DNA of 10,385 nucleotides from an uncultured Actinotalea sp. (GTDB taxonomy: Bacteria; Actinomycetota; Actinomycetes; Actinomycetales; Cellulomonadaceae): assembly GCF_946885855.1 (NCBI RefSeq), contig NZ_CAMPHH010000111.1, positions 1-10,385 of the forward strand, given 5' to 3'. The notes below the pieces were generated by a model. It saw nothing but the letters and a program-made list of their open reading frames with translations. It was not told where the DNA came from and did no database searches. Position numbers and translations under genes: made by a program. This document shows, piece after piece, positions 6,656-10,385 of this stretch. Every line of letters starts with the position of its first letter. Position 1 is the first letter of the stretch.

Positions 6656-8366
6656 CCGGGGATCCTCCCGCGCCGCGCCGGGTCAGCGCACGCAGGGAGC
6701 TGCGGTCGAGGAGGCCGACGACGCCGAGCAGCACGACCGACGCCACGAGCGCGGCCAGCGCGGCGAGGGCGCCCGCGCCCAGCGCCGCCGCGAGCCCGGC
6801 GTCCTGCGGCCCGGCGTCCTCCAGCCCGCCGACGGTGGCGACGAGCAGACGCGCGACCGGCACGGCGGCGGCCGCGCCGAGGGCCACGACGGTGGCCGTG
6901 CGGACGGCCCCCGCCAGCGCGTCGAGCGGCGCGCCCCCGTGCGCGCCGCCACCTGCGCCGCCGTCGTCCCGGGCCGCGCGACGCACGGCGAGGGCGAGGA
7001 GGAGCCCCGCGACGGTCATCCCGAGGGTGTTGGCGGCGCCGAGCCCGGTGAGGGTCGCCGACTGGTCCCGCCCGCCGCCGGTGAGGACCGGGACCAGGAC
7101 GGCGGCAGTCGCGGCCACCGTCAGCCAGCCCGCGGCCGCACCCACGACGGCGGCCCGGCCCCGCTCGAGCGCGTAGAGCGCCCGGGACAGGTGGAAGACG
7201 AGGGTGAAGCCGACCAGACCGGGCGCCGTCCAGGCCAGCCCCGCGGCCATCCCACCGAAGTCGCCGGTGCCGTAGACCGTGAAGAACCGCTCGACGGCCG
7301 GGGCCGCCGCCAAGAGCACCGCGGCGCCGAGCCCGCCGACCACGAGGAGGACGCGCGTGGTCGCCGCCACGAGCCGCGCGTACCCCTCGCGGTCGCCCTG
7401 CGCGGCCCGCTCGGCCAGCCGCGGGAACGTCGCGGTGGCCACCGGGACCGCGAGGACGGCGTACGGCAGCACGTAGACGGCCTGCGAGTACAGGACGACG
7501 GACAGGGTCCCCGCATCGGCGTCCCGCGCCCCGAACCGGTTCGCGAGGACGAGGGTGGTCAGGACGCTCACCTGCTGCGCCAGCAGCGCGCCGAGGCCCG
7601 CGGCCGCGAGGGACCGCGCCCGGCGTGCGACCCCCAGGGGGAAGCGCAGCGCCGGGCGGAGCCGGACGCCGGAGCGTCGCACCGGCACGAGCAGCGGAAG
7701 GCTCAGGGCGGCCACGCCGGCCGTGGTCCCCCAGCCCAGGAGCGCGAGCGCGCCACCGGGGACCGTGGCCAGGTCGGTGGGGTCGGGCGCCAGGATCCCG
7801 AAGCCGACGTACACGCCGATGACGACGAGGCTGCTGAGCAGCGGCGCCAGGGCGGGTGCGAGGAAGCGGCGCTGCGCCTGGAGGACGCCGGTGAGCACGA
7901 CACCGACGCCGTAGAGCGGCACCTGCGGGGCGAAGACGCGCAGCAGCGTCGTCGCGACGTCGACCTGGCTCTGCGGCGCGTCCCCGAGCAGCACCTCGGC
8001 GAGCGGCCGCGCGAGGAGCGCCAGGAGCACCGCGAGGGGCACGAGCGCCACCAGGCACCAGCCGAGCAGGGCGGAGGCGATGCGGTCGACGTCGCTGCGC
8101 AGCGAGCGTGCGAGCGGCGCGGCGAGCAACGGGACCACCGCGCCCGCGAGCGCCCCGCCGGCCGCGACCTCGAAGAGGACGTTGGGCAGCAGGTTCGCCG
8201 TGTTGTACGCGTCGCCGAGCGCCGTCGACCCGAGCTCCCGCGACTGGACCACCGTCCGCCCGAAGCCGACGACGCGGCTCAGCACCGTGACGACGGCGAT
8301 CATCGCGGCCGCGCCGGCGATCCCCCCGGCGAGGCCTCGCAGGCGCGGGCTCAGCGCCGACCCCAC
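6648..8366 (-). CDS. MurJ/MviN-family lipid-linked oligosaccharide flippase
   Basis: Polytopic membrane protein of the MOP superfamily. The best-known member, MurJ, flips lipid II across the cytoplasmic membrane for peptidoglycan synthesis. The 572-residue product has about 14 hydrophobic helices, beginning with MIAVVTVLSRVVGFGR (~22-37), then GDAYNTANLLPNVLFEV (~51-67) and AAGGALAGAVVPLL, the MviN signature region. By eye, R31, R37 and D52 fall at E. coli MurJ R18, R24 and D39, but the position of E. coli R52 is not Arg. The helix region near 265-345 (GALLAQQVSVLTTLVLANRFG, then YVLPYAVLAVPVATATFPRLAE) is also typical. A Gly-rich loop near residue 475 is lineage-specific. GTG start, 16-base overlap with the preceding gene, no clear ribosome site. 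Probably a paralogue serving another lipid-linked glycan rather than the main MurJ; that cannot be settled here. Confidence 0.88.
   Translation of the reverse strand: MGSALSPRLRGLAGGIAGAAAMIAVVTVLSRVVGFGRTVVQSRELGSTALGDAYNTANLLPNVLFEVAAGGALAGAVVPLLAAPLARSLRSDVDRIASALLGWCLVALVPLAVLLALLARPLAEVLLGDAPQSQVDVATTLLRVFAPQVPLYGVGVVLTGVLQAQRRFLAPALAPLLSSLVVIGVYVGFGILAPDPTDLATVPGGALALLGWGTTAGVAALSLPLLVPVRRSGVRLRPALRFPLGVARRARSLAAAGLGALLAQQVSVLTTLVLANRFGARDADAGTLSVVLYSQAVYVLPYAVLAVPVATATFPRLAERAAQGDREGYARLVAATTRVLLVVGGLGAAVLLAAAPAVERFFTVYGTGDFGGMAAGLAWTAPGLVGFTLVFHLSRALYALERGRAAVVGAAAGWLTVAATAAVLVPVLTGGGRDQSATLTGLGAANTLGMTVAGLLLALAVRRAARDDGGAGGGAHGGAPLDALAGAVRTATVVALGAAAAVPVARLLVATVGGLEDAGPQDAGLAAALGAGALAALAALVASVVLLGVVGLLDRSSLRALTRRGAGGSPDE
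6664..6669 (-). promoter_or_regulatory. Ribosome binding site GGGAGG for the glycosyltransferase
   Basis: On the minus strand GGGAGG is followed by eight bases and the ATG at 6655-6653. It is the strongest Shine-Dalgarno match in the operon, lies inside the end of the flippase gene, and fixes the glycosyltransferase start. Confidence 0.65.
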
Positions 8367-9211
8367 GCGTCGAGCTCGCGCAGGACGGGCGTCCGGGCGA
8401 TCACCTCCGTGAAGCTGACCCGCTCGCTGGCGAGCGTCAGCCCCACCGCGCCCGCCAGGAGGGCGAGCCGCCCGGCCCGGCCGTGCGCGACGACCGCACC
8501 GACGCCGACGAGCGCGCCGAGGGCGTTCGCCCCGCCGTCGCCGAGCATGTCCCGCTCACCCAGGTCCCGCGGGAGCGCCGCCGCCACGGAGCCGAGGACG
8601 GCCCCGCCCACCGGCGCCGCGGGACCCGCCAGCAGGGCCGCCGCGGCGAGCCCGGCGGCCTTGAGGGCCCTCCCGGGGCGCAGGTCCAGCAGGTTGAGCA
8701 GGTTCGCGCCGGCGGCCACGAGCGCACCCGAGACGCCGACGTCGAGCACGCGCGCGAGCCGCCCGCCCGCGGCACGGCCGGGCAGGAGCGCGACCGCCAC
8801 GAGCGACGTCGCTCCGATGCCCAGGACCTTGAGGCCGCCCGTGGTGAGCTCGCCGTGCGCGAGCGCACCCAGGTGCCCGCGCAGGCCCTTGCGGGACCGG
8901 GCCCTGTCCTCGGTGAGGTCGTCGACCACCCCGAACCCCGCCGCGCCGGCCGCGGCCACGGCGCACGCCGCCGCGGTGCGTCGGTCGGGGGCGCCGAGAA
9001 CCGCCCCGGCCACGAGCCCGATCGCGACCGCGGGGCCCTCGAGCAGGCTCAGCGTCGCCCCGCGGTGGTTGACCCGGTCCCAGGGCCGGACCGCGGGTGC
9101 CGGCAGCCTGTCCGCCGCCCGTCGGGCCAGCCACGTCGTCACCGCGGCGGTCAGCCCCGCCGACACGGCGCGGGCGAGCCCCCGCGACTCCGGTCCCGGC
9201 ACCCCGCTCAC
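8351..9211 (-). CDS. MraY/WecA-like polyprenyl-phosphate phosphoglycosyl transferase
   Basis: Predicted membrane enzyme moving a sugar-phosphate from a UDP-sugar onto polyprenyl phosphate, the first step of a lipid-linked glycan. The 286-residue product is hydrophobic throughout and carries the three acidic motifs of the superfamily in order: VVDDL (D97, D98), NLLNLLDLRPGRALK (N170, N173, D176) and MLGDGGANALG (D225). It also has the basic KGLRGHL segment after the DD motif. It is shorter than MraY (about 360 residues) and lacks the C-terminal His-rich loop (HHH) seen in MraY and WecA. Instead it ends with ERVSFTEVIARTPVLRELD, a conserved-looking amphipathic tail. GTG start overlaps the mctB-like stop by GTGA, with AGGG directly upstream. 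The following gene is a MurJ-like flippase, so lipid-linked product and exporter are probably encoded together (inference). Substrate unknown; not the housekeeping MraY. Confidence 0.8.
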   Translation of the reverse strand: MSGVPGPESRGLARAVSAGLTAAVTTWLARRAADRLPAPAVRPWDRVNHRGATLSLLEGPAVAIGLVAGAVLGAPDRRTAAACAVAAAGAAGFGVVDDLTEDRARSRKGLRGHLGALAHGELTTGGLKVLGIGATSLVAVALLPGRAAGGRLARVLDVGVSGALVAAGANLLNLLDLRPGRALKAAGLAAAALLAGPAAPVGGAVLGSVAAALPRDLGERDMLGDGGANALGALVGVGAVVAHGRAGRLALLAGAVGLTLASERVSFTEVIARTPVLRELDAWGRR

Positions 9212-10332
9212 CCCTGCCCGCCGGCGTCGCCGTCCTGCCCGTCAGCCGGCGCGCCGTCGGTCGCGCCCTCGCCGGAGGTGGTGGTGCCGTCGCCGACGTC
9301 GGCCCCCTCGCCGTCGGGCGTCGTGCCGTCACCGGCCGGGGGCTCCGGCTCCCGGACGACCGGGGGAAGGACCACGCGCGGCGGCATCAGCGCCGTCGCG
9401 CTCTCGGCGGTCCCGTAGTGCCCGACCGTCCCGCTGATGCGGGCCGCGAGCGCCAGCGGCACCGCGACCTGTCCCGAGGTGCGCTGAACCGACTCCACTG
9501 TGCTCACCAGGTCCGCGGTCGCCTCGTCGGCCCGGATCCGCTGCACCAGGCTCGGCTCGACGTAGTCACCGCCGGCGACCACGGCGCCGGCGGACCGGAG
9601 CTGCACCGCGGTGCTGATCTGCTGCGCGGCGCCCAGCAGGCGCTCCTGCAGCTCCGCCTGCTCCTCGGCGTCCTCCGGCTCCGCCGTCGCCTGGGCCTCC
9701 TCGACCTCCTCGGCCTCCGTGGCGCTGACCGCGGGTCCGGCGAGCACGACGACGGCGTCCGCCGGTGCCGTCACCTCGCCCTCGACGGTGAGGAGCCCGC
9801 CCTCCCGCAGCAGGTCGAGCAGGAGGCCGGCGGACTCGCCGAGGGCGTCGGGGTCCTCGGGGCGAGCCGTCGTCAACGCCTGGGCCAGGGCCTCCGCCAG
9901 CTCGGTGCCGGTCCCGGCGTCGTCGGGCGGCTGCGGGTCGAGGTACTCCACGAGCCGCCCGGCCAGCGACTGCCGGAAGGCCAGCTGCGCCGGATCCGTC
10001 CAGGCCTCGGTGACCTGGACGGACGCCGAGACGGTCGCGCCGGCCTGCTCGAGCCGGGCGACGACGGCCTCGCGCACCTCGGCCTCGACCTCGGCCACCT
10101 GCACGACGGCCACGCGGCGCTCCCCGAGGACGTCGGCCAGCAGGTCGTCGGCGACGGCGTCGAGCGCGGCCTCGCTGCGGCTCAGGTCGGCCTGCGTCGT
10201 GTCGAGCTGGGTGCGCAGGTCGGCCCGCTCCTCCCGGAGCTGGTCCACCTGCCCGGTGAGGGTGTCGCCGATCGACTGCTCGAGCGGACCGGCACCGAGG
10301 GCGATGCCGACGGCCAGGGCGAGGAACACCGA
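9208..10332 (-). CDS. mctB: MctB/SteB-family membrane-anchored protein, 5' end missing
   Basis: The family (Rv1698, annotated as copper transporter; SteB in Corynebacterium, linked to cell separation) has one N-terminal helix and an extracytoplasmic domain. Here 374 residues remain: helix SVFLALAVGIALGAGPL (1-17), coiled coil ~28-65, core ~72-200, acidic insertion ~205-230 (Glu/Ala-rich), and the conserved C-terminal block ~278-316 ending AARISGTVGHYGTAESAT, the clearest family signature. A 48-residue Gly/Asp/Thr-rich tail follows. The genomic sequence ends at 10332, just before codons for about 12-15 N-terminal residues usually present. An open frame continues into adapter DNA and gives a false start reading MYKRQ. 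Copper transport is not supported by visible metal ligands: there is no Cys, and only one His in the remaining protein. A role in envelope or cell division fits the neighbours better. Family call firm, function open. Confidence 0.88.
   Translation of the reverse strand, partial: SVFLALAVGIALGAGPLEQSIGDTLTGQVDQLREERADLRTQLDTTQADLSRSEAALDAVADDLLADVLGERRVAVVQVAEVEAEVREAVVARLEQAGATVSASVQVTEAWTDPAQLAFRQSLAGRLVEYLDPQPPDDAGTGTELAEALAQALTTARPEDPDALGESAGLLLDLLREGGLLTVEGEVTAPADAVVVLAGPAVSATEAEEVEEAQATAEPEDAEEQAELQERLLGAAQQISTAVQLRSAGAVVAGGDYVEPSLVQRIRADEATADLVSTVESVQRTSGQVAVPLALAARISGTVGHYGTAESATALMPPRVVLPPVVREPEPPAGDGTTPDGEGADVGDGTTTSGEGATDGAPADGQDGDAGGQG
9211..9354 (-). repeat. Low-complexity Gly/Asp/Thr/Pro tail of the MctB-like protein
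   Basis: The last 48 codons of the mctB-like gene encode an acidic, disordered-looking tail with a repeated GDGTT unit (residues ~334-338 and ~347-351) followed by GEG and ATDG-type variants. In DNA the repeat unit GTGCCGTC occurs on the + strand near 9283 and 9329. If topology matches the family, the tail lies outside the cell membrane and could be a spacer through the wall. Confidence 0.6.
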
Positions 10333-10385
10333 CTGTCTCTTATACACATCTCGAGCCCACGAGACACTGAGCGATCTCGTATGCC
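10333..10385 (+). other. Illumina Nextera adapter (contamination, not genomic)
   Basis: 10333-10351 is exactly the 19-base hyperactive Tn5 mosaic end CTGTCTCTTATACACATCT. It is followed by CGAGCCCACGAGAC (10352-10365), the Nextera read 2 adapter with one C missing. Then comes an 8-base i7 index ACTGAGCG (10366-10373) and ATCTCGTATGCC (10374-10385), the start of the P7 flow-cell sequence. Four library parts occur in the correct order, so this is unremoved adapter at a contig end. Real sequence stops at 10332. On the minus strand, the mosaic end translates to the familiar artefact peptides MYKRQ and MCIRDS. Confidence 0.99.

Noticed and set aside
5673..9437. Open frame of 1254 codons on the + strand opposite the glycosyltransferase, flippase and MraY-like genes
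   Set aside because: Product is Arg/Pro/Ala-rich with no recognisable domain and lies antisense to three well-supported genes. Very high GC removes stop codons in such shadow frames.
9208..10332. Copper transporter function for the mctB-like gene
   Set aside because: No Cys and only one His are visible in the remaining protein, with no metal-binding motif; only the family name supports copper. Kept as a family label, not a function.
10333..10351. Natural Tn5/IS50 end
   Set aside because: The 19 bases equal the synthetic mosaic end, not the natural outer or inner end of IS50, and are followed by Illumina index and P7 sequence.
10182..10367. Short minus-strand open frame starting MSRGLEMCIRDS
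   Set aside because: Its N-terminus is translated adapter and the rest is a shadow frame of the mctB-like gene.

Overview
The DNA is very GC-rich (well above 70% by eye). Every gene has a high-GC actinobacterial character: many GTG starts, GC at third codon positions and stop/start overlaps of 1-4 bases. Gene content and order point to Actinomycetota, most likely Micrococcales. A Cellulomonas-like genus is a guess from base composition, not a demonstrated assignment. This is one end of a draft contig, because the last 53 bases are Illumina Nextera adapter and not genomic DNA.

Left block (about 65-3026, + strand). An ABC exporter pair (ATPase 117-1130, ABC-2 permease 1127-1921, ATGA overlap) is followed by ctaA, heme A synthase (2034-3026). 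This matches the Mycobacterium tuberculosis trio Rv1458c-Rv1457c-Rv1456c, which lies beside the SufR/Suf iron-sulfur locus, so suf genes may lie just left of the window. Both transcription units begin with a TAnnnT -10 element 7-8 bases before a GTG codon, the usual leaderless layout. An 8-bp-arm inverted repeat sits over the -35 region of the first promoter. The permease-ctaA gap holds a strong nested inverted repeat whose core (GTGA-N6-TCAC) resembles a CRP/GlxR site.

Middle (3027-3144). This is the convergent gap between ctaA and the minus-strand operon. It holds GC-rich hairpins without U-tracts.

Right block (3145-10332, - strand, read right to left). One tightly packed operon: mctB/steB-like membrane-anchored protein (5' end missing) > MraY/WecA-like phosphoglycosyl transferase > MurJ/MviN-family flippase > family 4 glycosyltransferase > pyrG (CTP synthase) > Nudix ADP-ribose pyrophosphatase. 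Gaps are -4, -16, -8, +11 and -4 bases. The mctB-pyrG-Nudix order is the Rv1698-Rv1699-Rv1700 order. The three envelope-glycan-type genes between mctB and pyrG could together make, flip and extend a lipid-linked glycan. That is inference.

I found no RNA gene, CRISPR array, natural mobile element or phage gene. Most of the window is core actinobacterial metabolism. The most interesting parts are the envelope cassette, the regulatory region before ctaA, and the adapter contamination that creates a false protein N-terminus.
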